Below the pieces are notes generated by a model. That model had not been told where the DNA came from, ran no database searches, and saw only the letters and a program-made list of their open reading frames with translations. Positions 42,547-50,660 of a stretch of 64,000 bases of DNA are shown here, piece by piece; within the stretch, counting starts at the first letter, position 1; the number at the start of each line of letters is the position of its first letter. Source of the DNA: Rhizorhabdus wittichii RW1 (GTDB lineage Bacteria > Pseudomonadota > Alphaproteobacteria > Sphingomonadales > Sphingomonadaceae); NCBI GenBank assembly GCA_000016765.1, contig CP000699.1, positions 4,839,501 through 4,903,500 on the forward strand. Direction: 5' to 3'. A program made the translations under genes and the position numbers.

Positions 42547-44922
42547 ATGATGAAGATCAGCGTCACCGCGCAGCAAATCCCGAGCCTGCTGGACGAGGCG
42601 TCCGCAGGCGTGAGCGTCCTGTCGCTCGACTGTTTCGATACCTTGCTCTGGCGCAACGTCCAGGCGCCGTCCGACGTCTTCGCCGAACTGGGCCTGGAGG
42701 GCGGGGCGATCGATCCGCGCGTGCTGGCGGAACGCCAGGCGCGCAGGGGGCAGGCGCTGCTCACCGGGCGCAACGAGGTCTCGATCGAGGCGATCCACGC
42801 GCGACTGGTGCCGGGCGGCGATCCGGCGGCGATCGCCGCATCGGTCCAGGCCGAGATCGACGCCGAGGCGCGGCACTGCTTCGGCTTCGCGCCGGTGGTC
42901 GCGCTGATCCGCGCGGCCAAGGCCCGAGGGCTGACGGTTGTCGTCGTCAGCGACACCTATTTCAGCGCCGCGCAGCTTCGGATGCTGATCGAACGCGCGG
43001 CGGGGGCCGAGGTCGCGGCAGCGATCGACCGGGTCTTCACCTCCTCCGACCATGGCATGAGCAAGCCCGAAGGGCTGTTCGCGCCGGTGATCGCCGCGCT
43101 GGGCGTCGCGCCCGGGGCGGTGCTGCACCTCGGCGACAATATCCATGCAGACCAGGAGGCCCCGGCCGCCCTCGGCATCGCCACCGCGCATTTCGTCCAG
43201 TTCGACGCCCGCACAGAGACGCGGCTGCGCCATGAGGCGCTGGCGGCGGTGATGCTCGATCCGGCGACGCGGCAGACGGTCCCGGCGTTGCAGCCGCACC
43301 GTCCGTTGCTGTCGCTGCGCGTCGGACAGGAACCCGATTTCGTACTGGGCCACGACGTGATCGGGCCGCTGCTGCACGGCTTCGCGCAATGGGTGCGCGA
43401 TGAGGCCGAGGTGCTCGCCCGCAGCCAGGAGCGCCCGGTCCGGACGCTGTTCCTGATGCGCGACGGCTATCTGCCGATGAAGATGTTCGAGACGCTCGAC
43501 GCCGACATGCCGGTCGCCGACATCTCGATCAGCCGGCTGGCGGCGGGGAGGGCCGGGCTGGTCGACGAGGCGGCGGTGCGGGCGATGATCGAGCGCGATG
43601 CCGGCAAGCATCGCTTCGACGTGCTGGCCGGCTTGCTGCTGCTGGAGCCGCAGGAGGCGCGCGCGCTGGTGGGGCCGAAGGGCGATGTGGCCGACCTGGA
43701 GCGGGCGGCCTGCACGAGCGAGGTCGCGGCGAAGATCGTCCGCCGATCGGCGCGCAACGCCGAGCGGCTGATCGCGCATGTCCGCCGCGCCGGCGTGCAG
43801 AACGGCGACCTGCTGATGATCGTCGACCTGGGCTATCATGGCAGCGTGCAGGACCGGATCGCGCCGGTGCTGAAGGCACGGATGAACGTCGAGACCGCCG
43901 GGCGCTACATGCTGCTGCGCGAGAACAGGGTGAGCGGGCTCGACAAGAAGGGCTGGTTCGACAAGCGCCATCATGGGCGCGAGACGCTGGCGGCACTGGG
44001 ATCGTCGATCGCGGTGATCGAGCAGATCTGCACCCAGCCCAAGGGATCGGTGGTCGACTATCATCCCAACGGCAAGCCCATCCACGAGAAGCCGGGCGAG
44101 AAAGGCGCGCAGAGCGCCACGCGCGACCGCATCCAGGCCGGGGCGATCGCCTATGGCCGGGCGGCGACGGCGGCGGGCCGGACGGCCGCGTCCGACGATG
44201 GCGAGTGCCGGCGGCGGATGGCGGCGGCGGTGCTGGCACGGCTGATGTACCTGCCGTCGGCCGAGGAAGTGGCCGTGATCGGCGACTTCACCCATGACGC
44301 CAATATGGGATCGTCGAGCCATATGCGGATGCTCGACGGATCGCGGGCGACACGCGGGCTGCGGCGGCGCGGGCTCCATTATGTGCAGAGCACGGCGCGG
44401 ATGTTCCTGCCCGGCGAGTTGCAGGACCAGGGGCTGGCGCTCAACCTGGCGCTGTTCGGGATCGTGCGCAGCGGGCTCGACGTGCGCGAAAGCGATTTCC
44501 AGGCGGGCGGGATGCCGGTGCCGGTCATCCTGGCCAATGCCCGCGAGGATTGCCTGGTCGAGATCGACGCCTATCCGACCCATGACGGCTATTGCCGCCT
44601 GACCGTGCCGGCGCGCGGCGACCTGACCGTCGCGGTGCTGCTCGGCGGCCTGTACGAGGCGGTGCAGATCGAGGACGTCAGCTTCCAGCCGATCGACCCG
44701 ATCGGCGCCGAACCCGGCCCCAGCGACCGGCCCGACATCGATGCGCCCCATGTCCGCGAAGGGCTGGAGCCGATCGCGGGCGATCTGTTTCGCTGCACGC
44801 CGAATGCGGCGCTATTGATCCCGCCGCTGCCGGCGGCTGGGGAGGGCGACTACAAGCTGTGCGTCGCCTTCCGGCCGGTGGTGCGCCGCGATGCCGCCAG
44901 CGAGGCGCGCCAGGCGGCGTGA
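42547..44922 (+). CDS. Large protein with N-terminal HAD-hydrolase domain
   Basis: 791 residues. Residues 20-225 form a HAD domain: motif I LDCFDTLLW, motif II VVVSDTYFS and motif III/IV GDNIHADQEAPAALG. The rest (about 230-790) is not recognised, contains FLMRDGYLPMKMFE and IVDLGYHGSVQ, and resembles the long C-terminal part of HAD proteins found in polysaccharide and glycosylation loci. Phosphatase or transferase role undetermined. Downstream is the hairpin-rich gap and the phage module. Confidence 0.72.
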   Translation: MMKISVTAQQIPSLLDEASAGVSVLSLDCFDTLLWRNVQAPSDVFAELGLEGGAIDPRVLAERQARRGQALLTGRNEVSIEAIHARLVPGGDPAAIAASVQAEIDAEARHCFGFAPVVALIRAAKARGLTVVVVSDTYFSAAQLRMLIERAAGAEVAAAIDRVFTSSDHGMSKPEGLFAPVIAALGVAPGAVLHLGDNIHADQEAPAALGIATAHFVQFDARTETRLRHEALAAVMLDPATRQTVPALQPHRPLLSLRVGQEPDFVLGHDVIGPLLHGFAQWVRDEAEVLARSQERPVRTLFLMRDGYLPMKMFETLDADMPVADISISRLAAGRAGLVDEAAVRAMIERDAGKHRFDVLAGLLLLEPQEARALVGPKGDVADLERAACTSEVAAKIVRRSARNAERLIAHVRRAGVQNGDLLMIVDLGYHGSVQDRIAPVLKARMNVETAGRYMLLRENRVSGLDKKGWFDKRHHGRETLAALGSSIAVIEQICTQPKGSVVDYHPNGKPIHEKPGEKGAQSATRDRIQAGAIAYGRAATAAGRTAASDDGECRRRMAAAVLARLMYLPSAEEVAVIGDFTHDANMGSSSHMRMLDGSRATRGLRRRGLHYVQSTARMFLPGELQDQGLALNLALFGIVRSGLDVRESDFQAGGMPVPVILANAREDCLVEIDAYPTHDGYCRLTVPARGDLTVAVLLGGLYEAVQIEDVSFQPIDPIGAEPGPSDRPDIDAPHVREGLEPIAGDLFRCTPNAALLIPPLPAAGEGDYKLCVAFRPVVRRDAASEARQAA

Positions 44923-44936
44923 TCGTCTGTCTGGAA

Positions 44937-45068
44937 AATGCGGTTCCACCGCATTTTGCGGCACCGGCCCGCTCCCCCACCCGACCTCCCACTCAGTGTA
45001 TCCTTGATGGGAGGTCGGGTGGGGGAGCGGGCCGGTGCCGCTTCGAAATGCGCCCTTCCGCGCATTTC
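44937..45068. repeat. Triple hairpin with 33-bp perfect stem at the phage-module boundary
   Basis: A central perfect inverted repeat, 44959-44991 with 45008-45040 (33 bp each, 16-nt loop), is flanked by two short hairpins: AAAATGCGGT/ACCGCATTTT on the left (44937-44958) and GAAATGCGC/GCGCATTTC on the right (45045-45068). The stem is far longer than a normal terminator. It lies in the 349-nt gap between the HAD gene and the first phage gene, which otherwise holds only a promoter. Confidence 0.85.
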
Positions 45069-45094
45069 CAAATGCATATGTTCCATTTTTGTTC

Positions 45095-45123
45095 TTGACA
45101 TTCCCGTAAAAGGGCGATAGACG
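45095..45123 (+). promoter_or_regulatory. Candidate promoter of the phage head module
   Basis: TTGACA (45095-45100), a 17-nt spacer and TAGACG (45118-45123). The -35 is a perfect sigma70 hexamer. It is the only good promoter I see before the first phage gene at 45271. Confidence 0.6.
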
Positions 45124-45270
45124 GAAATCCAGAGTGGGAGAGCTGCGCGGCGGCCTCTCACTCTTTGCATTTCAGGACCTTCCCGTTCCGGAGCGACCGG
45201 ACGCGCGTGGCGAACCAGCCCGCGCGGCGAGATGTCGCGTCCATCCCTTTCGTCCTTACGGAGTGACATC

Positions 45271-45576
45271 ATGACTGTTGAGATCAGCTATTATGCGCGT
45301 GTGGCGACCGGTGGCCTGCCGGTCGCGGCCGATCCGGGCCAGGACGGCACCGCGGCCAAGGCGCAGAGCGTGTCGATTACCGCGACGCCGGTACTGAGCG
45401 GAGCGACGCCCGACGGGCAGGCGGCGATGAGCCTGATCGCGACCGAGCCCTTTCGTTTCGAGTACAGCCCGTCGGGCGGCGTCGCGGCGGTCGCCACGTC
45501 GAACTTCGTGCCCGCCGGCGAAAGGTTGTGGCTGGCCCCGCGCGCAGGCCACAGGTTCAGCCTGCGCATCGCCTGA
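45271..45576 (+). CDS. Small phage-module protein, unknown
   Basis: 101 residues, beta-rich (ISYYARVATGGLPVA; SVSITATPVLSGATPDG; MSLIATEPFRFEYSP). The ATG at 45271 follows GGAG; its stop shares a base with the next gene's ATG (TGATG). Tight coupling to the terminase genes and its composition suggest a virion-associated or decoration protein, but no family is recognised. Confidence 0.6.
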   Translation: MTVEISYYARVATGGLPVAADPGQDGTAAKAQSVSITATPVLSGATPDGQAAMSLIATEPFRFEYSPSGGVAAVATSNFVPAGERLWLAPRAGHRFSLRIA

Positions 45577-45908
45577 TGCCGGCGCGGCGCGATGCGCGGG
45601 GGAGGTTCGTGGCGAAACCGGGCGCGCCCGCCGATGCGGCGACGATAGCGGAGCAGGACGCGGCCGGGCCCAGTGACGATTTCCTGGCCGAATTGCAGGC
45701 GAGCTGGGCCCGGCACGGGGCCGCCACGATCGAGCAGGTGCGGAACGAGCGGCCGCACGATTATCTCCGCCTGATGGCGTCGAGCCTGGCGAAACGCGCC
45801 GAGGGCAAGAGCGACGCGATCGAGGCCCTCTCCGACGACGAGATCGCCGATGAGCTCCGACATATCCTTGGGCGGCTTGCAGCGGCGGGCGCTGGGCCTG
45901 GCCCGTGA
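45576..45908 (+). CDS. Small terminase subunit-like protein
   Basis: 110 residues. A basic start (MPARRDARGRFVAKPG), a helical body with TIEQVRNERPHDYLRLMASSL and an acidic SDDEIADELRHIL helix. This pattern is common in the gene directly before the large terminase in alphaproteobacterial podovirus-like prophages. It would recognise phage DNA and load the motor. Overlaps the terminase ATPase gene by 59 bp. The role is inferred from position. Confidence 0.6.
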   Translation: MPARRDARGRFVAKPGAPADAATIAEQDAAGPSDDFLAELQASWARHGAATIEQVRNERPHDYLRLMASSLAKRAEGKSDAIEALSDDEIADELRHILGRLAAAGAGPGP

Positions 45909-46527
45909 ACTGGCGCGGCGGCGCGGGCGCGACCGGCTGTCCGCCTATCGTCCCTATGCCAAGCAGCGCGAATTCCACGATGCGGGCGCCGAGCATCGCG
46001 AACGGCTGTTCATGGCGGGCAACCAGCTCGGCAAGACCGTGGCGGGATCGTTCGAGATCGCCATGCATCTGACCGGCCGTTATCCCGGCTGGTGGCGGGG
46101 GCGGCGCTTCGATGCGCCCGGCCGCTACTGGGTGGCGGGCGAGACGCGGATCTCGACCCGCGACACGGTGCAGAAGCTGCTGCTCGGCGACCCCGAACGC
46201 CCGGAGGCCTGGGGCACCGGCGCGATCCCCGGCGCGGCGATCCGCACGACCCACCGCGCATCGGGCGTGGCCAATGCGATCGACACGCTGACCGTCGCGC
46301 ATGTGGCGGGCGGCGCCTCGACCCTGTTGTTCAAGGCCTATGAGCAGGGACGGGCCAAATGGCAGGGCGACACGCTGAACGGCATCTGGTTCGACGAGGA
46401 GCCGCCGCTCGACATCTATGTCGAGGGCCTGACCCGCACCAACGCGACCGGGGGCTTCGCGATGCTGACCTTCACCCCGCTGAAGGGGATGAGCGAGGTG
46501 GTGCGGATGTTCCTGGAGGAAGCCTGA
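45850..46527 (+). CDS. Large terminase, ATPase half (gene split by insertion)
   Basis: 225 residues. Packaging-motor ATPase domain: Walker A AGNQLGKT (56-63), Walker B GIWFDEEPP (178-186) and coupling region FAMLTFTPLKGMSEVVRMFLEEA. It then stops at TGA, although phage terminases continue without a break into the RNase-H-fold nuclease. That nuclease is found intact 1.8 kb further on, behind a toxin cassette. Both halves are undamaged, so a two-polypeptide terminase is possible. Confidence 0.88.
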   Translation: MSSDISLGGLQRRALGLARELARRRGRDRLSAYRPYAKQREFHDAGAEHRERLFMAGNQLGKTVAGSFEIAMHLTGRYPGWWRGRRFDAPGRYWVAGETRISTRDTVQKLLLGDPERPEAWGTGAIPGAAIRTTHRASGVANAIDTLTVAHVAGGASTLLFKAYEQGRAKWQGDTLNGIWFDEEPPLDIYVEGLTRTNATGGFAMLTFTPLKGMSEVVRMFLEEA

Positions 46528-46594
46528 GGCGCAGGGACATCGGCGTTCCACGGGGACGGAATTTCACGGAATCCATTGAGATAAGGAGAGTGCG

Positions 46595-47317
46595 ATGACG
46601 CGGTTTTTCTCGCCGGAGGACCTCGAACGCTGGGGAATGGCGGAGGGCGATCGAAACTCCGTTTCGTCACTGAAGTGGCTGGTTCGGGAATCGGGATCGT
46701 CGAAAGCCGACCAGCAGGCCATTGCGCAATGGGAGGCGGAGTTTCGAAAGCAGCGCGGCCTGGGGCCCGATGATCCGGTGCCGGTTACGCTCCCCAGGAT
46801 GGTGTTGGAGGCGGATCATGCCAGGAAGCTGGAGGCTCAGCGGGAAACAGAGCGGGGGTTTTTGCCACGAGGAACGCAAACGCCCCAACAGAAGGGCACA
46901 TCAAAAATCGGAATGGTTGCGATAGTTCTGCCAATTCCCGGTTGGACGCAGGATCAAATAGACAAGGCATTAGACAAGACCGTTGAACGTAATAATTTTC
47001 GGAAGAAGGATTTTTTCAGTATTCCAGCCATCGAGAATCGCGTTGAACTGTTTTCGAGAAGTCGTCCCGGGGCACGAAACGACGTCAAGGCGAAAATTAA
47101 GGGAGCAGAAGCCTCGGGTAATTTCCTTTTTGGTGCGGAGGCTGCCGCTGCTGGCCTTACTGAAACCGAAGCGTTGCTTTGGGCGAGGGGCGCCCAGATA
47201 TATCAAGATGTAAAAGCCAAGAAATGGCCAAGCGGACGTGACAATCCGGGCGATGCCGATCGCATACGGGATGGATATCGCTATTTTCATCAGCGCTATC
47301 GGGCTTCCGACAGATGA
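46595..47317 (+). CDS. Polymorphic toxin with type-44 toxin domain, inserted inside terminase
   Basis: 240 residues. The shared N-terminal module is at 48-84: EFRKQRGLGPDDPVPVTL, then a short linker and EADHARKLEAQR. The C-terminal 85 residues match polymorphic toxin type 44 (Toxin_44): GNFLFGAEAAAAGL (175-188), LLWARGAQIYQD and NPGDADRIRDGYRYF (217-231). The catalytic activity of this family is not something I can state. AAGGAG site before the ATG. No secretion signal. Three small membrane-protein genes follow as candidate immunity genes. Confidence 0.78.
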   Translation: MTRFFSPEDLERWGMAEGDRNSVSSLKWLVRESGSSKADQQAIAQWEAEFRKQRGLGPDDPVPVTLPRMVLEADHARKLEAQRETERGFLPRGTQTPQQKGTSKIGMVAIVLPIPGWTQDQIDKALDKTVERNNFRKKDFFSIPAIENRVELFSRSRPGARNDVKAKIKGAEASGNFLFGAEAAAAGLTETEALLWARGAQIYQDVKAKKWPSGRDNPGDADRIRDGYRYFHQRYRASDR

Positions 47318-47379
47318 TAAACAGATTGCCATTGGGAACAAATTAGGTACATTGTGCTTTCGTCGATGGGAGGCGCTTC

Positions 47380-47757
47380 TTGAAATACGCGGCTATCGGG
47401 TTGGTTATCGCTGTCGCCCTGCTAGGGGGAATGGTCTGGCTGTTTACCCGATCCACGGTTGTCGAAGAGAAGCGCATTATCCTCAGTGGCGGTGTGATCC
47501 TGTCCTATCGCGTCATCAGCGAAGGGGGCGCACTTGGACAGACGCGGTATGAGGTTTTCGCGGAACAACAAGGCAAGCGCGTCAGGATTTTCGAAGGGCT
47601 CAACGGAGCGCGCTTCCGGATCAGTCATCCCGATCCCGGCCTGATCCTGATCCGGTTCTGCGATGGCCGGGTCGATTATATCGCTCCGGTCCCCGTCGCG
47701 GCGAACCGCCCGCCCATCCTCGTCCAATCCGATCTTCATTGCGTGAAGGCGCAGTAA
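47380..47757 (+). CDS. Candidate immunity protein for the type-44 toxin
   Basis: 125 residues, one N-terminal membrane helix (AAIGLVIAVALLGGMVWLF) and a soluble beta-rich domain (RYEVFAEQQGKRVRIFEGLNG...). Starts at TTG 47380 with a GGGAGG site 6 nt upstream. First gene after the toxin, on the same strand. The topology would place the soluble domain in the periplasm or anchor it at the membrane, both seen among immunity proteins. Inference from position. Confidence 0.6.
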   Translation: MKYAAIGLVIAVALLGGMVWLFTRSTVVEEKRIILSGGVILSYRVISEGGALGQTRYEVFAEQQGKRVRIFEGLNGARFRISHPDPGLILIRFCDGRVDYIAPVPVAANRPPILVQSDLHCVKAQ

Positions 47758-47761
47758 GGCG

Positions 47762-48007
47762 ATGCGCGGTTTCTGGGCGGTGATCCTGTTCGTGCTGGCC
47801 GTGCCGCTGATCTTTCCCGGCACCTTCATCTGGCCTCTCGCCCTGCTGTCGCTGATCATGCTGTCGGGCGCGATTGCCATCGTGCTGTCGATCCCCGGCG
47901 ATGAGCGCCGACCGGTCGCCACTATCTTCGCCTGGACGTGCGGTTTCCTGATGCTGGCCGATGTCGCGGCGCTCGCGTTCTGGGGCATATTCTATATTCG
48001 CGGTTGA
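47762..48007 (+). CDS. Small membrane protein in the terminase insertion
   Basis: 81 residues with about three hydrophobic helices (VILFVLAVPLIFPGTFI, LALLSLIMLSGAIAIVL, CGFLMLADVAALAFWGI). Starts 4 nt after the previous stop, so part of the same cassette operon. No family recognised; a second immunity or accessory protein is possible. Confidence 0.5.
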   Translation: MRGFWAVILFVLAVPLIFPGTFIWPLALLSLIMLSGAIAIVLSIPGDERRPVATIFAWTCGFLMLADVAALAFWGIFYIRG

Positions 48008-48019
48008 TGAGAGGGACGG

Positions 48020-48205
48020 ATGGACAATGACATGATCGCGGCCAGAAGCGCGTTTAGTCTGTTCCTTTTGCTACTATTTCTTGGCATCTTTATTATCGGC
48101 GGTGGGATGTTCGCAAATCTGCATGCCATCGTCAGAGCGATCCTGGGCGGAGCGCTCATTTTCGGCGCATTCGCGTTCGGCCGTTGGAATATTCGCCGGA
48201 TTTAA
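48020..48205 (+). CDS. Very small membrane protein in the terminase insertion
   Basis: 61 residues with two hydrophobic helices (FSLFLLLLFLGIFIIGGGMF; VRAILGGALIFGAFAFG). GAGAGGGA site before the ATG at 48020. Last gene of the insertion; the terminase nuclease frame resumes shortly after its stop. Confidence 0.45.
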   Translation: MDNDMIAARSAFSLFLLLLFLGIFIIGGGMFANLHAIVRAILGGALIFGAFAFGRWNIRRI

Positions 48206-48330
48206 ATTGGTTCGCTTCCAAGACCAAGGTCATCATTCTGGCGGTGGGTGTGCAACGTCCCTGGACGTGGGCCCTGAATGCGCACCGAGAAGGCCGAAAT
48301 CACAAGCTTGTCTACCTGTGGGAGACGCCC

Positions 48331-49074
48331 ATGACCCGTCACGTCACCCGCATGACGATCGACGATGCCGAGCATTACAGCCCGGCCGAGCGCGCGGCGA
48401 TCGTCGCATCCTATCCGGCGCATGAGCGCAAGGCCCGGGCCGAGGGGATTCCGATGCTGGGATCGGGGCGGGTGTTCCCGGTCGACGAGGACGTGATCAA
48501 GATACGCGCCTTCGAGGTGCCGGCGGGCTGGACGCAGATCGGGGGCATCGACTTCGGCTGGGACCATCCGACGGCGGCGGTGCGGCTCGCCTGGGACCGC
48601 GACGCCGACTGCATCTATGTGACCGCGAGCTATGGCGTGCGCGAGGCGACACCGATCCTGCACGCCGCCGCGCTCAAGCCGTGGGGGAACTGGCTCCCTT
48701 GGGCCTGGCCGCATGACGGGTTGCAGCACGACAAGGGATCGGGCGCGGCGCTGGCGCAGCAATATCGCGACCAGGGCCTGTCGCTGCTGCCCGAGAAGGC
48801 GAGCTTCGAGGAGGGCGGCAACGGCGTGGAGGCGGGCATCGCCGAGATGCTCGACCGGATGCTGTCGGGCCGATGGAAGGTGTTCGACCATCTCGAGGAC
48901 TGGTTCGCCGAGTTCCGCCTTTACCACCGCAAGGACGGATCGGTCGTGAAGACCAACGACGACCGCCTGTCGGCGTCCCGCTACGCGATGATGATGAAGC
49001 GGTTCGCGGTGACGGCGCCGGCGGCGCGCGAGGTGAACGCGCCGTCTTTTGGGACGGGAAGCTGGATGGGGTGA
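48331..49074 (+). CDS. Large terminase, nuclease half
   Basis: 247 residues resuming exactly where the ATPase half stops: TRHVTRMTIDDAEHYSPAERA is the usual linker after the ATPase domain. The RNase-H-like nuclease has the expected acidic residues: GIDFGWDHP (first Asp), WPHDGLQHDKG (second) and TNDDRLSASRY (third). The ATG at 48331 has a GGGAGA ribosome site 5-10 nt upstream, so it can be translated separately. A longer in-frame start at 48184 would add residues from the inserted DNA. Confidence 0.85.
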   Translation: MTRHVTRMTIDDAEHYSPAERAAIVASYPAHERKARAEGIPMLGSGRVFPVDEDVIKIRAFEVPAGWTQIGGIDFGWDHPTAAVRLAWDRDADCIYVTASYGVREATPILHAAALKPWGNWLPWAWPHDGLQHDKGSGAALAQQYRDQGLSLLPEKASFEEGGNGVEAGIAEMLDRMLSGRWKVFDHLEDWFAEFRLYHRKDGSVVKTNDDRLSASRYAMMMKRFAVTAPAAREVNAPSFGTGSWMG

Positions 49075-49138
49075 GGCGCTCCTGTCATTCCCCAAGGTTC
49101 CAATCTGACGCTTAGAGATAGCTTCTGCGCTCATCCAT

Positions 49139-49157
49139 TCGACGGTTTTCGACCGTC
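49139..49157. other. Short hairpin in the terminase-toxin gap
   Basis: CGACGGT-TTTCG-ACCGTCG, a 7-bp stem in the 212-nt gap after the terminase nuclease. No T-run follows, so termination is doubtful. Nothing else is seen in this gap. Confidence 0.35.
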
Positions 49158-49286
49158 GGCGTCGCCGATGCGGGCCAGGCTCCGCGCCTATCGAGACATT
49201 ATCAACCGACGCTGCATGAGAGCGAGGGGCATGGACCATGGCCCGTGCCGTAAGGCGTGCGGCCATATTCCAACAAAGGATATTTG

Positions 49287-50090
49287 ATGGCGGGAATCGA
49301 AGAAAGCCCCGAAGACGAATATCGTCGGCTCAAAGGCTATGCGCCTGATCACCCGGTGCCGATCAGCTTGGATAGTCCTACGGTTCCCGAGGACTACGCT
49401 CGAAATCTCGATTTGCAGCGTTACATGGGGTTGGATGCCAATTCGAAACCGACCCGGCCGAGCGCAGGTGTCGGTCAGCCTATCGTCCCTTCGACGGACA
49501 GCAATGGGCGGTTCAACACCGAGCTACAATCCCGGTTCGATGCGGGGGCTTCGATCGATGAGTTGCGCCGGTTGGCGGCGGCGCAGGGGCGCGAAATGCA
49601 CGGGCTCGAGACCGCCGTGAACTATCGCGATCGCGGCGGTAAGGGCGCTCGTTTCGTTTCGCAGGCAGCACCCTCCGCGGAGGAGGTGCCTGGCATGTCG
49701 ATGATCGACGCTGCCCGCCAAGGGATCGGCGTCGTGCAATCCGGTCTCGACGCGGCAACATTGGGCACAGCCGTCACCGGCATCGGAGGGCCCGTTGCCG
49801 GAGTTCTTACGTTGGCCAATGACGCAGATGCTTATTTCAATGGCAATAGCGATCCCTTCAAGGCGCAACTGGCCGCATTGCCTGTCAGGTTTCTACCGGC
49901 TGGCAGACTTATACAAAAAGGTATGATCGAAGCCCGTGGAGCGACCGGTATCCTGCGCGATGCGGGAGGCCGTTTCCGTCCATCTTACCTGAAGCACGAT
50001 GTCGTCGGGAAGGCGGCTCAACAGGGTGCGGAAGCTGCCAGTGACAGCCTTGCAGAACGCATCTTTTTCAGAGATGATCAATCACGATGA
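49287..50090 (+). CDS. Polymorphic-toxin-like protein with unrecognised C-terminal domain
   Basis: 267 residues. Shared N-terminal module at 10-46 (EYRRLKGYAPDHPVPISL, then VPEDYARNLDLQR). The middle has a Gly/Ala hydrophobic stretch (GLDAATLGTAVTGIGGPVAG) and DADAYFNGNSDPF, typical of the region before toxin domains. The last 60 residues (GATGILRDAGGRFRPSYLKHD...) are the presumed toxin and match nothing I know. Start at ATG 49287 with AAAGGA. Its stop overlaps a membrane-protein gene by ATGA. Confidence 0.62.
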   Translation: MAGIEESPEDEYRRLKGYAPDHPVPISLDSPTVPEDYARNLDLQRYMGLDANSKPTRPSAGVGQPIVPSTDSNGRFNTELQSRFDAGASIDELRRLAAAQGREMHGLETAVNYRDRGGKGARFVSQAAPSAEEVPGMSMIDAARQGIGVVQSGLDAATLGTAVTGIGGPVAGVLTLANDADAYFNGNSDPFKAQLAALPVRFLPAGRLIQKGMIEARGATGILRDAGGRFRPSYLKHDVVGKAAQQGAEAASDSLAERIFFRDDQSR

Positions 50091-50425
50091 TCATGGCATT
50101 GGCCTTATTCACAGCCTCTTGGCTGATCGCCTTCAGTAATTATCGCCATCTCGAGATTTTCGTGGCCGCGCGCGCCAGGCGGTCGGGTATTCGACGAGAC
50201 GTCAGAAAGGAGTTTTGGAGAGACCGTCAAATGTTCAAGGCCAACGCGATTTTCGCATTGAGCACCTATCCAGGCTTGCTGGGAATAGTGTGGCATTCCG
50301 AAATCGGAAACGCACAATATGTTCTATATGCAATAAGCGTGATTTTGGTTCTGGCGGCCACATTCCATCAAATGCGCGTGCTGCTCGCCATATTCGAAAG
50401 ATATACGATCCGCCCCTCTCGGTAG
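50087..50425 (+). CDS. Small membrane protein, candidate immunity protein
   Basis: 112 residues with three hydrophobic segments (MIMALALFTASWLIAF; NAIFALSTYPGLLGIVW; QYVLYAISVILVLAATF) and a basic loop (RARRSGIRRDVRKEFWRDR). ATGA overlap with the toxin-like gene. Membrane location would suit a membrane-acting toxin partner. Between its stop and the portal start (50661) lie 235 nt with no gene recognised. Confidence 0.55.
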   Translation: MIMALALFTASWLIAFSNYRHLEIFVAARARRSGIRRDVRKEFWRDRQMFKANAIFALSTYPGLLGIVWHSEIGNAQYVLYAISVILVLAATFHQMRVLLAIFERYTIRPSR

Positions 50426-50660
50426 ATCGCAGTCGGACGAAATAACCGGTCGGAATCATTGGATGCCGGTGCCCTCTCCGATACTCTAGCCAAGACTCCC
50501 TTTCGTGCGTGTCTCGGCAGCGATACAGGACGACACGCCCGATATCTCGGGGCGGAACGGACTCGTCCCGACAATCATCCGGCGGCCCGATCCGGCCGCG
50601 TCGCATCGACGCCTCGCATGACGAGGCGGTTCAAGACCATCTTCCCATCGGAGAAACATA

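Noticed and set aside
44938-45120. Short coding frames in the gap after the HAD gene
   Set aside because: They run through the 33-bp inverted repeat on both strands, as expected from palindromic DNA, and show no ribosome site.
46528-48330. Group I or II intron or intein splitting the terminase
   Set aside because: The ATPase half ends in a genuine stop, the inserted DNA carries independent genes with their own ribosome sites, and no splicing motifs or intron-encoded reverse transcriptase are seen.
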